Notes under the pieces: model-generated
Databases searched by the model: none
What the model was told of the DNA's origin: nothing
What the model saw: the letters and a program-made list of their open reading frames with translations, nothing else
Program-made: the position numbers and the translations under genes
In this document: positions 1 through 8,271 of the stretch, piece by piece
Numbering within the stretch: the stretch's first letter is position 1
Layout of the letters: every line of letters begins with the position of its first letter
NCBI RefSeq assembly: GCF_002207765.1
Contig: NZ_BDGJ01000164.1
Span: forward strand, 19,162 to 53,875
Length of the DNA stretch: 34,714 nucleotides
Direction of reading: 5' to 3'
From: Calderihabitans maritimus
GTDB taxonomy: Bacteria; Bacillota; KKC1; Calderihabitantales; Calderihabitantaceae

Positions 1-23
1 AATTTGTAACATTTTTGTGAATA
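1..23 (+). promoter_or_regulatory. Putative regulator box, copy 1 (11-bp-phased TTTGTGA-like direct repeat)
   Basis: The heptamers TTTGTAA (3-9) and TTTGTGA (14-20) are direct repeats 11 bp apart, one helical turn. Almost the same 23-24 bp recurs at 8102-8125, also upstream of a TPR gene that opens a TPR/NHL/cytochrome unit. Phased direct repeats of this kind are typical of OmpR/PhoB-type response-regulator sites. No regulator gene is present in the window, so the identity of the binder is unknown. Confidence 0.4.
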
Positions 24-121
24 CTCTCTACCTCAACAGGAATAATTTTGACGAAAGTAGAACAAGTAGCAGGGAGAATAAAGTTAGCTGAACCCTGTTT
101 TTGCGGGAGAGGAAATAGATT

Positions 122-778
122 ATGGCATTTCCGCTTAACTGGCGTAAAGAAGTCAGCCTGACTAGCGCAATCGTTTTTTTGGTGGTGCTGACGCTGATAT
201 GGGTTGCTATAGGTACTTTTATCGGGTATGCCATGTTCTGGGACCAGTTTCCCCCCGAGTCCCGGTTGGACCGGGAGATTTTGAAATATCGTACTTTGGC
301 TGCTCTTAATCCCGGGGATGCCGATGCTCACTTCCGGCTGGGGTGGGCGTACTATCAGCAGGGAAAAGTTGATCAGGCGTTGGGAAGCTTCTACAGGGCG
401 CTGGAGGTAGACCCCGGGCATAGTTCTGCCCGTTACGGGCGGGCTGTAGCTTATATGGCCAAGGGAATGTACCCCCTCGCGGAACAGGATTTAAAGGCGC
501 TGGTGGAAAAACAGCCGCGCCACGAGCTGGCGTGGTTGGCTTTGGGGAAGATTTACCTGGCCGAGAGGAGGTACCAGGAGGCTGAAAGTGCTTTACGGCA
601 TCTCCTGGGGATTAACCGCACTTCGGCCGATGGACATTACTACCTGGGTATGGTGTACAAAGCGCAGGAGGTGTGGACGGAGGCGGAAAAAGAATTCCGA
701 GAAGCTCTACGGTATGACCCGAAATATTCGGAGGCGAGAGAGGCATTGCAGGAGGTAACTACGGTGAAAAAGAGGTGA
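122..778 (+). CDS. Membrane-anchored TPR protein (unit 1)
   Basis: This 218-residue protein has a basic N-terminus, one membrane segment (about residues 15-38) and then about four tetratricopeptide repeats (about 62-200) with the usual G-x-x-Y/ALxxDP pattern. By the positive-inside rule the TPR part should face the outside. TPRs are protein-binding scaffolds; here a role in assembling or docking the cytochromes is inferred from context only. The ATG at 122 follows a GAGAGGAA ribosome binding site. The next gene overlaps its stop codon, which indicates translational coupling. It is paralogous to the TPR gene at 8272, which has the same length and the same place in its unit. No enzymatic motif is seen. 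Confidence 0.85.
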   Translation: MAFPLNWRKEVSLTSAIVFLVVLTLIWVAIGTFIGYAMFWDQFPPESRLDREILKYRTLAALNPGDADAHFRLGWAYYQQGKVDQALGSFYRALEVDPGHSSARYGRAVAYMAKGMYPLAEQDLKALVEKQPRHELAWLALGKIYLAERRYQEAESALRHLLGINRTSADGHYYLGMVYKAQEVWTEAEKEFREALRYDPKYSEAREALQEVTTVKKR

Positions 779-1740
779 TCCTGAAAACAAGCATGATAAA
801 GGTAAAAATCAGGCTGTGGCACTTGGTTGTAGCCTCATTTTTGTTAACCGTATCCCTGGGTGTAGTGTTTGTGTATTATTACCTGCTTAATAAAACTCCT
901 TTAATTATTAGAGAAGTAGTTGAGACTGTAGCGGTCAATAAAACTGAAACCCCAAAGTTTCTGGTCAATATCGGAGAAAACAATCTGGTCCGTCCCCTGG
1001 ACGTGGCAGTGGACGGAGAAGGTAAGATCTATATAACTAATTCCGGTAAAGGTGATATACAGGTATACAACCCTAATGGTTACTATTTATACAGTTTTGG
1101 CCGGTTTGAAATGCCTAACGCTATTGCCGTTGGACCGGAAGGTTTGATATATGTTGGCGAATTTAAGAGGGGCCGTATTCAGGTGTTCAACCGCGAAGGA
1201 AAACTGGTGAAAGTTATTGATGGGAAGAAGGTTGGTACAGTTATACAGCCTTTAAGTTTAAGCTTTGGCCGGGACAAGCTTCTCTATGTGGCCAATCGTA
1301 CCGGTGAGGTTCTGGTTCTTACGCCGGAGGGTCGTTTGGTGAGCAGATTTGGCAAGCCAGGTTCTTTGAAAGGATATCTCTCTTACCCCAACGGTATTGC
1401 TGTTGACCCGGAAGGCAACATTATTGTCAGTGACAGCGGCAATAAGAGGGTGCAGGTTTTTGATAGGAATGGTAAGCTGCTAAAAGTATTGACTGCTTCT
1501 CAGCTCGCAGTAGCTTACCCCAGGGGGATAGCCGTTGACCAGCGGGGTCGGGTATTTGTGGTGGATAATTTTGGCCACAAAGTGTTAATCTTGGACAAGG
1601 AATTTAAGAAGCTTTTTGAATTAGGAAGCCGGGGACTTAATGAAGGGGAATTGAATTTCCCTAACGGAATTGCGGTTCGAGAAGGCAGGATTTATATTGC
1701 GGATAGAGAAAATGGTCGAGTGGCCGTTTTCAGTTATTAG
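775..1740 (+). CDS. NHL-repeat beta-propeller protein (unit 1)
   Basis: A 321-residue protein with an N-terminal signal anchor (about 18-40) followed by roughly six NHL blades, seen as repeats of the type D-x-x-G-N-I-x-V-S-D-S-G-N-K-R-V-Q-V-F. It is expected to be an extracytoplasmic six-bladed propeller. NHL propellers usually bind proteins or other ligands, and no catalytic function can be assigned. The GTG at 775 overlaps the TPR stop codon; an ATG at 793 is an alternative because AGGTGATC (773-780) resembles a full Shine-Dalgarno sequence. The hexaheme cytochrome at 1780 follows after 39 bp. NHL proteins also accompany omcS-type cytochrome genes in Geobacter, from general knowledge. This copy differs from the other four NHL proteins here. 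Confidence 0.85.
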   Translation: MILKTSMIKVKIRLWHLVVASFLLTVSLGVVFVYYYLLNKTPLIIREVVETVAVNKTETPKFLVNIGENNLVRPLDVAVDGEGKIYITNSGKGDIQVYNPNGYYLYSFGRFEMPNAIAVGPEGLIYVGEFKRGRIQVFNREGKLVKVIDGKKVGTVIQPLSLSFGRDKLLYVANRTGEVLVLTPEGRLVSRFGKPGSLKGYLSYPNGIAVDPEGNIIVSDSGNKRVQVFDRNGKLLKVLTASQLAVAYPRGIAVDQRGRVFVVDNFGHKVLILDKEFKKLFELGSRGLNEGELNFPNGIAVREGRIYIADRENGRVAVFSY

Positions 1741-1779
1741 AGAACATGCGGGATTGTATAGACGGACGGGGGTAGTCTT

Positions 1780-2967
1780 ATGTGGAAACGGGCGTTAATT
1801 GCATTGTTCATAAGCTTACTTTTCTTGCTATCCTTGAGCTTATGGGCTGAAGCGGCTCCTCAAGAGTTGAGAGCAATTCCGAAGTCCGAAAATTGGGTGG
1901 ATCTTTCCTGGAAAGGAAGTTCAGGAGAGACCTATAAAGTATGGATGAGTACCGATGGAAGCGTATGGCAAAACATTTATATCGGTAGCAATATGTTCTC
2001 CTATTCCGTGAAGAACGGTATATTAGGTTACCATAATTATTACTTTGTAGTGACCACAAGTGAAGTTATGAATTATCCTCAGGACCGAACGGCAACGAAT
2101 TCCAGCAATGAAGCAGTGGCTTACCCGCCCAACCAGCACGCTCACGCGTACTATCTGGATGATACCAATCTATGTTCCAACTGTCACAAGACTCACACTG
2201 CCCTGGGGCCCAACCTATTAAGAGTTGAAACCACCAATGACTCCTGTCTTTCCTGCCACGACGGGACCGGCAGCAAGTACGATATTCTTAACGGTACAGT
2301 GGATATGGGGCCCTACGGGGATCCGCTTGCGTCGCCTGCCGGACCTTTCGGGGACGTTGTGATGGGAGTTACCACTCACGTATATTCACGGCATAGTATA
2401 GGCGCCGAGGTATATAATGCGCCGGGAGGCAATCCGCTAGGTACGGGAGATGAATGGCAGGAATCCCTGGGCTGTGCCAGTTGCCATGATGCCCACGGGT
2501 CGCCCAACTATCGCATGCTGACCGTAATTACTCCGGACAACAATAACGTAAGCGTGAGGGCTTACGCTTATACCGACGAGGCCGGGGGACAGGAAAGGGT
2601 TAATTATGTAAGCGGAATGAGTGAGTTCTGTATGGGCTGTCACCGGGATTTGTACGCAGGCAGTGGGTCGGGTTCAAATCCGAAAACGGATGCCTACACC
2701 GAAAGATACTTGGGCAAGTACATGCACCCCGTAGGAGTTGCACCGAAGTATTATGAGCGCGGAGAGCTGACTACTACGCTCCCGCTGGAAGGTACCAGTG
2801 GCGATAACCGCGATAAGATAACTTGCTTGACCTGCCATCTGGCACACGGGAGCCAGAGTGCGACCGAAGATACAGGAGATACCTACAATGATGGTGGCGA
2901 TGACTTGGTTAATTACCTGCTCAGGAGAGATTACCGTGGTGTCTGCCAGGATTGCCATAAAAAATAG
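1780..2967 (+). CDS. Hexaheme c-type cytochrome with N-terminal FN3-like domain, OmcS-like (unit 1)
   Basis: A 395-residue exported protein with a signal peptide ending near residue 25 (AEA). An FN3-like beta domain follows (about 26-105). Six CXXCH sites lie at about residues 131, 155, 231, 283, 349 and 389. The order CxxCHxTH, CxxCHDG, RH plus APGG, CxxCHDAHG, YxxGMSEFCxxCHRD, HPVG, CLTCHLAHG and a last CXXCH a few residues from the C-terminus parallels Geobacter OmcS, a hexaheme subunit of extracellular filaments. That comparison is from memory of the family. The extra His residues (CHxxH, HDxHG) would supply distal ligands for bis-His hemes. Filament formation is inferred. A strong terminator follows at 2979. 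Confidence 0.88.
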   Translation: MWKRALIALFISLLFLLSLSLWAEAAPQELRAIPKSENWVDLSWKGSSGETYKVWMSTDGSVWQNIYIGSNMFSYSVKNGILGYHNYYFVVTTSEVMNYPQDRTATNSSNEAVAYPPNQHAHAYYLDDTNLCSNCHKTHTALGPNLLRVETTNDSCLSCHDGTGSKYDILNGTVDMGPYGDPLASPAGPFGDVVMGVTTHVYSRHSIGAEVYNAPGGNPLGTGDEWQESLGCASCHDAHGSPNYRMLTVITPDNNNVSVRAYAYTDEAGGQERVNYVSGMSEFCMGCHRDLYAGSGSGSNPKTDAYTERYLGKYMHPVGVAPKYYERGELTTTLPLEGTSGDNRDKITCLTCHLAHGSQSATEDTGDTYNDGGDDLVNYLLRRDYRGVCQDCHKK

Positions 2968-2978
2968 GTTCGACAAAG

Positions 2979-3008
2979 CGTGCCGGTACGGACCGGTACG
3001 TTTTTTTT
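2979..3008 (+). terminator. Intrinsic terminator after unit 1
   Basis: An 8-bp stem, CGTGCCGG with CCGGTACG (one G-U pair), and a 6-nt loop are followed by eight T residues at 3001-3008. It lies 12 bp after the cytochrome stop codon and ends the first TPR/NHL/cytochrome unit. Confidence 0.85.
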
Positions 3009-3078
3009 ATTTTCCAGGTCAGGAAATAGCATGACTTCTCGGTAATAAGATTTTTTTATTTTTTTATTAAGATTCATA

Positions 3079-3107
3079 TTGCTTAAAATTTTATAAATAA
3101 ATATAAT
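3079..3107 (+). promoter_or_regulatory. Sigma-A-type promoter for the NHL/cytochrome pair
   Basis: A TTGCTT -35 box (3079-3084), a 17-bp spacer and a perfect TATAAT -10 box (3102-3107) lie in a very AT-rich stretch between the terminator of unit 1 and the NHL gene at 3193. The leader would be about 80 nt. The rest of 3009-3192 holds no recognisable gene. Confidence 0.6.
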
Positions 3108-3192
3108 AAATATATATAAGAAAAACAAATAAAAGATTGGAAATAGCTTCTTAAAAAAATATATTCTGCCAGTTAAATTTAAAGGGGGTTTT

Positions 3193-4191
3193 ATGAAAAA
3201 GGAATTATTAGCCCTATTTGCTTTGTTTCTGGTTGGTATGACATCCTTTTTCCTCGGTCTGAAAGGACTTATCGCCTGGGGGAACTATGGTCTAGAGAGG
3301 GAAAATCCTGCGAGACAGGCAGCAAAGGTGGGCCGGTATGTAGTCAGTCTCGGTTCTCCGACAGTTAAACAGCCCACTTTTGAATATGCCATCTACGGGG
3401 ACATTGTTTCTAAGTCTCTAATAAATTATCCGATGGATGTAACGGTAGATGATGGCTTTATTTACATATCTGATTCAAATAACGGGCGAGTTTTAGTCTT
3501 TGATTACAACGGTAAATTTCGACGGGCTATTGGGGAAGGGATATTGTCCTCTCCTTACGGCTTGCAGGTCTATGATAAAAAGCTATTCGTAGCCGATACT
3601 AACAGCGGAAAGATTTTCATTTTTGGCACCGAGGGCGAGTTTTTAGGATATTTCCATACGCCTGGCAGGGAGGTTTTGGGCCCGGTAGGAGATTTATTAA
3701 TCCATGACGGGCGCTTATATGTCAGTGTTATCATGGCTATGAAGGTGCTGGTATTTGATCTGGAAGGCCGGCTTCTCCAGGAAATTGGCAGCGAGGGGAC
3801 GGGGCCTGGGCAACTGAAATATCCTCATGGTTTAGCCATAGATAGGTACAATAATCTTTATGTGGCAGATGCCGGTAATAATAGAATTGTTGTTTTTGAC
3901 GAAAATGGCTATTACCAAAAGACTATTGGTGGAAAGGAAGATGAGACGGGTAAACTTACCACTGTCCGAGGCATTGCTTTTGACAGGCAGGGTAATCTTT
4001 ATGGAGTATTAGGGCTGCTGGCTAAGGTTGTAGTGTGTAATCCTCAAGGAAGAGAGCTCTATCGCTTTGGTGAACAGGGGGCAGATGATGGGTACCTCGG
4101 CCTACCCAATGGAATCTTTATAGACTCGAAAGGACGAATTTATATTACTGAAACGGGTAACAATCGGGTTTCTGTTTTTAGAATCAGGTGA
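3193..4191 (+). CDS. NHL-repeat beta-propeller protein (unit 2)
   Basis: A 332-residue protein with an N-terminal membrane segment (about 4-28) and about six NHL blades; one clear blade is YVADAGNNRIVVFD. It is closely related to the NHL protein at 8955: shared stretches include VFDYNGK, APVGD/GPVGD, KLTTVRG and GLPNGIFIDS. The cytochromes that follow these two genes are also each other's closest match, which suggests a matched pair. The ATG at 3193 is set by AAAGGGGG at 3181-3188. The function is unknown; it could be a periplasmic/wall-side assembly factor, a heme-protein chaperone or a surface anchor. The promoter just upstream makes this the first gene of a two-gene unit. Confidence 0.85.
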   Translation: MKKELLALFALFLVGMTSFFLGLKGLIAWGNYGLERENPARQAAKVGRYVVSLGSPTVKQPTFEYAIYGDIVSKSLINYPMDVTVDDGFIYISDSNNGRVLVFDYNGKFRRAIGEGILSSPYGLQVYDKKLFVADTNSGKIFIFGTEGEFLGYFHTPGREVLGPVGDLLIHDGRLYVSVIMAMKVLVFDLEGRLLQEIGSEGTGPGQLKYPHGLAIDRYNNLYVADAGNNRIVVFDENGYYQKTIGGKEDETGKLTTVRGIAFDRQGNLYGVLGLLAKVVVCNPQGRELYRFGEQGADDGYLGLPNGIFIDSKGRIYITETGNNRVSVFRIR

Positions 4192-4233
4192 TTCATGCAG
4201 GATTATTCTTAAATAATTTTGAGGATGATGGAG

Positions 4234-5202
4234 ATGAAAAAAATTGTTCACGGATTAAAATTGTTGCTGTCTGGCTTGACAGTAGGACTGTTAATGGTAC
4301 TTCTATTTAACTTTCTGTATATAGGAAGGGCTTCAGCGTCAACCCGAGGGCCCCATGACCCTTACGTGAATGAAGAAGTTTGTCGGAACTGCCATACTAT
4401 TTGGAGTTATGCCCAGAAGGGTTATTACGACCGGCGATTTGGCTCTACCAATGATATTTATAATACCTGTGTATACTGTCATAACAGCAGGGGCCAGAGC
4501 AGGTATGATGTTATAAATGGAGTCATATACGACCCTAACGGGAACGGAGGAAACGGTGCCTACTACCGGACGGAGGGAGGCGGGTTTTCCAAGTGGCTGG
4601 TCAGGGAAAACGTATCCTCTTTAAACGGTAATCTTACTGATGTTACTTCGGTCCACGATGTGAAGGGGACCGGTGACCTCTACGCTCCAGGAGGTAATAC
4701 TTCCCTGGCAGGCGCTTTTACTGATTTTTCATGTGATAACTGTCACGATCCTCACGGCAGGACAAACAATTCCAGGATTTTAAGGGATGACATTAACGGG
4801 GTTACAGGAGTTTCTGCTACTTTGATAGTTAATAATGAACTGAAAGACGAAAGCGTCATTTATTTAAATGGTTTTAACGAATTCTGCGGTTCCTGCCATA
4901 CCGACTTCAGGGTAACGGAAGCCGGAGCGGGTGATCATGATAGCGGAATCTATACCAGCTTTAAGCGTCACCGGGTGGGAATGGACCCCGCCGGCTACCC
5001 CGGTTACAATCCCGACCACGGGCTTCCTCTAGAAAGCGGGAAAGTCTCCTGTATGACCTGTCATTATGCCCATAGTACTGCTGTAAAAAATGAAATTCTT
5101 TTTGACAGGGCGGATAATTATAACGGGTCAAGAGTCAGCGCTTCTTCTACCCTGTTAAGGCGCTCGAATCGCGGTGTTTGTCAGGCATGCCATAGTAAAT
5201 AA
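4234..5202 (+). CDS. Hexaheme c-type cytochrome, OmcS-like (unit 2)
   Basis: A 322-residue exported protein. I chose the ATG at 4234 over a TTG at 4219 because GAGG (4221-4224) lies 9 nt upstream. The signal peptide runs to about residue 35 (GRASA). CXXCH sites lie at about 50, 79, 167, 218, 273 and 316. The landmarks YDVINGVIYDP, GGGF, HDVKGTG..APGG, CDNCHDPHG, EFCGSCHTDF, RHRVGMDPA, CMTCHYAH and a C-terminal RGVCQACHSK match the cytochrome at 9993 almost one for one and follow the OmcS heme order. It is predicted to be a bis-His, all low-spin electron-transfer protein outside the membrane. Polymerisation into a filament is inferred from the family resemblance, not seen in the sequence. Confidence 0.87.
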   Translation: MKKIVHGLKLLLSGLTVGLLMVLLFNFLYIGRASASTRGPHDPYVNEEVCRNCHTIWSYAQKGYYDRRFGSTNDIYNTCVYCHNSRGQSRYDVINGVIYDPNGNGGNGAYYRTEGGGFSKWLVRENVSSLNGNLTDVTSVHDVKGTGDLYAPGGNTSLAGAFTDFSCDNCHDPHGRTNNSRILRDDINGVTGVSATLIVNNELKDESVIYLNGFNEFCGSCHTDFRVTEAGAGDHDSGIYTSFKRHRVGMDPAGYPGYNPDHGLPLESGKVSCMTCHYAHSTAVKNEILFDRADNYNGSRVSASSTLLRRSNRGVCQACHSK

Positions 5203-5220
5203 GCGGTAATATTTTCAGAC

Positions 5221-5233
5221 GCGGCAGAACCGC
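5221..5233 (+). other. Small hairpin downstream of unit 2 (weak terminator candidate)
   Basis: GCGG-CAGAA-CCGC forms a 4-bp stem, possibly extended by ATTTTCAG (5212-5219) pairing imperfectly with CTGAAGAAAAT. A T-rich stretch begins near 5252. It is too weak to be called a terminator with confidence. Confidence 0.25.
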
Positions 5234-5280
5234 ATGTTGACTGAAGAAAATGTTTCCTTTTTTGTTAAATGAGGGCACTA

Positions 5281-5360
5281 ATTGAAATTTTTATAAGAAC
5301 TTGATTTTTTTAGAAGGAATATTGAAATTTTGCTAGAAATATAGTTTGTGGCTAGAAATA
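5281..5360 (+). repeat. Short direct repeats upstream of the 12-heme cytochrome
   Basis: ATTGAAATTTT occurs at 5281-5291 and 5321-5331, 40 bp apart. GCTAGAAATA occurs at 5332-5341 and 5351-5360, 19 bp apart. The stretch is AT-rich and lies directly before the gene at 5377, so the repeats may be operator sites. No convincing -35/-10 pair with normal spacing was found here. Confidence 0.35.
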
Positions 5361-5376
5361 AAAATTAGAGGTGAAA

Positions 5377-8055
5377 ATGTTGCTGCAAAAAGCCTTTTTA
5401 TTGGCCGGTACTATCCTAATTTCTGTCTTTCTCGTTTCAGTTCCGGCTTATGCTGAACAGGCAAAATACAGCAGCATTCTGGATGTCGAGGGCAATCCAG
5501 TGGGCGGGGCCGTCTATGAACGCTATTACGCACCACCGTTGGAATGGTTGCTCCTGGACGGTAGTCCCCCAGCGAATGCCTTTTCGGCTGATGATATTAC
5601 CAACTACCCCTTTGAAATTTATCTGCCTAATGAGAGTGCCCCGCAAAATTACCGTATTCACAGCCAGTACACCAATGATACTGATGCCTGTGCTTCATGT
5701 CATGCCACTCACACCGCCGTAGGGCCTTCGTTGCTGCAGTGGTTTAATATCTATGATACCTGTATGGCCTGTCACGATGGAACGGTATCAACTACATATA
5801 ATGTTGTCAAGGGTACAATTAAAGTCCAACAGGAGCAAGCGCAGTACACTACTTTTGAAGAGTATATGGCCTTTATCGAGGAATATAATGCAACCCAGCC
5901 TCCGGAGTGGCAGGTTACCGAACCGGAAACGAAACACGACCATTTTGAGTATTATGTGGATCAATTAGTAAAATCGGATGGAACATACTTCCCGGCAGAG
6001 GACCCAAACGATACCATGGACGAAAACCTCTACTGGGCTGCCAATGATTGGTATAACAATCAGTGGGACGGGAGTCCCAAACTGGGCGGGATCACCTACA
6101 AACCTCTAAGCGGTGGTATGTTTGGGTTTGGCCATGAAGAATCTCTTTCCCGCCATACGGTGAGTGGTGCTGTAACTATCGCCGCGGCACCCGGTGGTTC
6201 CAGCATACCCGAACTTGCCGACCCCGGTAATCCACGAACAGTCAGGTGGGACGCTATTTTCGGCTGTGAAAGCTGCCATAATCCCCACGGAAGCGGAGGC
6301 AATGCCCGTCTCTTAAATCCTGATCCGAACTGGTCTGCTACAAAGAACAACCGGTTTGAGGGTGTTCTGGCTACCAGAGTCGGACAGGTCCCCAACCCCA
6401 AAATTTCGGGCGGTGTAGCGTATGCCGTCTATCCAGGGGCAACTGCATTTACTGAAGGGTCTACTACCGAAGTCTTGACCAATTACGGCGGCATTCAGGG
6501 TAATACGGTCGTCAGGGAGAGGGAGCCCTATAGCTGGCTGACCGGGTATCCTTATGAATATAAAATTTATGTTAACGGTGAACTGCAGGAAGAGGGGATA
6601 GATTACCTGCTTAATAGCAGAATGGGCCATACGTATATTGAATTTTACAGTGACCCCGGTCCAAACGCGGAAGTCAAGGCGTATTTTACTGCCTCTCTGA
6701 GGGTAAAAATGGACATTGACAATTATTTGACCGGTTCCGAGACAGTCCGCTACATAAGTGGGATTAACGAATTCTGTGGTGCCTGTCATACGGACTACAA
6801 TACAGCTGTGGATAAGCTTTACCGGACCGAGGGTAAGAATGCTGGGCAATATGTGGGATCAGGTCATGAACTGACGGGATTATATTCCGAGGCTTACCGG
6901 CACCAGGTTGGAATGCAGACGGAAATTTTACCGGAAGGTCTCAAGTTTGAAGGAGAAAATACTGTTTTCTGCCTTACCTGCCACCTGGCTCACGGGACCA
7001 GCCAAAACTATTGGGTTATGACCCTTGGCAGTAACAGCCAACTGTCGGAAAAATGGGACGATTCTTTGCTGGTTGAACTGTCCGGTTCTTCCGCCCTTAA
7101 GCGGATGCCTAACATGGGTACCTGCGAGGCCTGCCATCAGAAAGGGGCGCAAAATGCCGGTTACAATCGCAATTCCGGACAAGCTGTACTCGGAAGTGGA
7201 GGAAGCATACAGGATGGTGTTTTCACCCAGGATACGGCTGCTTATGTAGGCATGAAAAAGTGTATCGGCTGTCATAGGGAACATGCAAAAGGGTTTAATA
7301 AGACTAAACATGCCAGCACCTTAACTGACCAGGTACCCACAGTAATAGAGGAAGCATACGGTGGCGCTGTAGATTACCTGCTGGCGGGGAGATACTTGCT
7401 TCAGGATGATGGCAGCAAGATTGAAGTTGTGGGAATGTGGGATGCAGGAACGCAAACGGTAGTCGCCAGTGATCTGAGCATCACCGATTTTGAAAGGGAC
7501 TGTATGCGGTGTCATGTTAGCGGACGCAACGCCCAGTATGAGATAGAGCAAGTCACCGACCTGGGCGTGACCTGTGAAGCCTGTCATGGCCCGGGGAGCA
7601 ATCATATAAAGAATCCCAGCGGCGAAAATATTACTAATCCGGCCAATATTGGCGTCATTTACTCAGCGCAGGTGTGTGGCCAGTGCCATACCAGCAATCC
7701 CGATGACCCGTATGGCTACCAGCCCGGTGATAACCTTGATGACTATGTTAGTACGCCATACGGGACTCTGTTAAATCCGGACGGAGTAAGTCAGAGCAGG
7801 ACAGACGGGCAGAAGCTGCCTAAATCCGGCGAGTATGAAGAATTCGATAACAGCGATCATGGCCGTACGGGGAATTTAATGTCCTGTGCCAGCTGTCACA
7901 GCTCTCATGGGCTGAACTCTGAAGGGCGGCAGTTTAAAGGTGCGGCAGTTCAAACCTGCCTGGTCTGTCATCAGGAAATGAAGAACCTTGATGTAATTAT
8001 GCCCAATGGAACCCACGCGTTCAGGACATCTTATCCGAATACAAGCTTCGAATAA
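5377..8055 (+). CDS. 12-heme c-type cytochrome: OmcS-like N-terminal half fused to a c554-like C-terminal half
   Basis: An 892-residue exported protein with a signal peptide ending at about residue 27 (AYA). The ATG at 5377 is set by AGAGGTG. Hemes 1-6 (about 106, 129, 297, 467, 532, 583) follow the OmcS-like order: CASCHATH, CMACHDG, RH..AAAPGG, CESCHNPHG, YISGINEFCGACHTD, RHQVG, CLTCHLAHG, CEACHQ. A beta-rich insert lies around 380-450. Hemes 7-12 (about 629, 709, 733, 768, 838, 862) form a separate domain with CIGCHREH, GVTCEACHGPGSNH, CGQCH and CASCHSSHG, reminiscent of cytochrome c554-type tetraheme folds. It is more than twice the length of the neighbouring hexahemes and has no NHL gene immediately beside it. 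It may cap a filament or be a terminal reductase; that role is inferred. Confidence 0.88.
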   Translation: MLLQKAFLLAGTILISVFLVSVPAYAEQAKYSSILDVEGNPVGGAVYERYYAPPLEWLLLDGSPPANAFSADDITNYPFEIYLPNESAPQNYRIHSQYTNDTDACASCHATHTAVGPSLLQWFNIYDTCMACHDGTVSTTYNVVKGTIKVQQEQAQYTTFEEYMAFIEEYNATQPPEWQVTEPETKHDHFEYYVDQLVKSDGTYFPAEDPNDTMDENLYWAANDWYNNQWDGSPKLGGITYKPLSGGMFGFGHEESLSRHTVSGAVTIAAAPGGSSIPELADPGNPRTVRWDAIFGCESCHNPHGSGGNARLLNPDPNWSATKNNRFEGVLATRVGQVPNPKISGGVAYAVYPGATAFTEGSTTEVLTNYGGIQGNTVVREREPYSWLTGYPYEYKIYVNGELQEEGIDYLLNSRMGHTYIEFYSDPGPNAEVKAYFTASLRVKMDIDNYLTGSETVRYISGINEFCGACHTDYNTAVDKLYRTEGKNAGQYVGSGHELTGLYSEAYRHQVGMQTEILPEGLKFEGENTVFCLTCHLAHGTSQNYWVMTLGSNSQLSEKWDDSLLVELSGSSALKRMPNMGTCEACHQKGAQNAGYNRNSGQAVLGSGGSIQDGVFTQDTAAYVGMKKCIGCHREHAKGFNKTKHASTLTDQVPTVIEEAYGGAVDYLLAGRYLLQDDGSKIEVVGMWDAGTQTVVASDLSITDFERDCMRCHVSGRNAQYEIEQVTDLGVTCEACHGPGSNHIKNPSGENITNPANIGVIYSAQVCGQCHTSNPDDPYGYQPGDNLDDYVSTPYGTLLNPDGVSQSRTDGQKLPKSGEYEEFDNSDHGRTGNLMSCASCHSSHGLNSEGRQFKGAAVQTCLVCHQEMKNLDVIMPNGTHAFRTSYPNTSFE

Positions 8056-8101
8056 GGAGACAGTTGTCCTGACAATATTCCTTTAATCTACGATAGGCGG
8101 T

Positions 8102-8125
8102 AATTTTGTGACGTTTTTGTGAATA
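8102..8125 (+). promoter_or_regulatory. Putative regulator box, copy 2 (11-bp-phased TTTTGTGA direct repeat)
   Basis: TTTTGTGA at 8104-8111 and again at 8115-8122 is a perfect direct repeat with an 11-bp period. It matches the element at 1-23 with very few differences. It lies about 75 bp upstream of the TATAAT at 8198. The -35 region of that promoter is poor, which fits activator-dependent transcription of the TPR/NHL/cytochrome unit. Confidence 0.45.
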
Positions 8126-8197
8126 ATGGTACGAAGAGCGGGGTTCTCTTGTGTTTATGGTGAACGGATTTAAGCAGGAATGTTTGAGGTTATCCGG

Positions 8198-8203
8198 TAT
8201 AAT
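8198..8203 (+). promoter_or_regulatory. -10 box of probable promoter for unit 3
   Basis: A perfect TATAAT lies 69 bp before the TPR start codon. The expected -35 positions (about 8175-8180, CAGGAA) do not match TTGACA, so the promoter would need an activator, perhaps through the direct repeat at 8102. The rest of 8056-8271 shows no gene. Confidence 0.45.
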
Positions 8204-8271
8204 TAGTTTGGCAAATTTAAAGAAAGTTAATTCATTTCATTCATATTATCAATGACGGTGGGAGATTGGCA

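Noticed and set aside
6096-7605. Several long open frames on the - strand and the +2/+3 frames inside the 12-heme cytochrome
   Set aside because: They overlap a well-supported gene, lack ribosome binding sites and show no recognisable protein features; they are shadows of the cytochrome's codon use.
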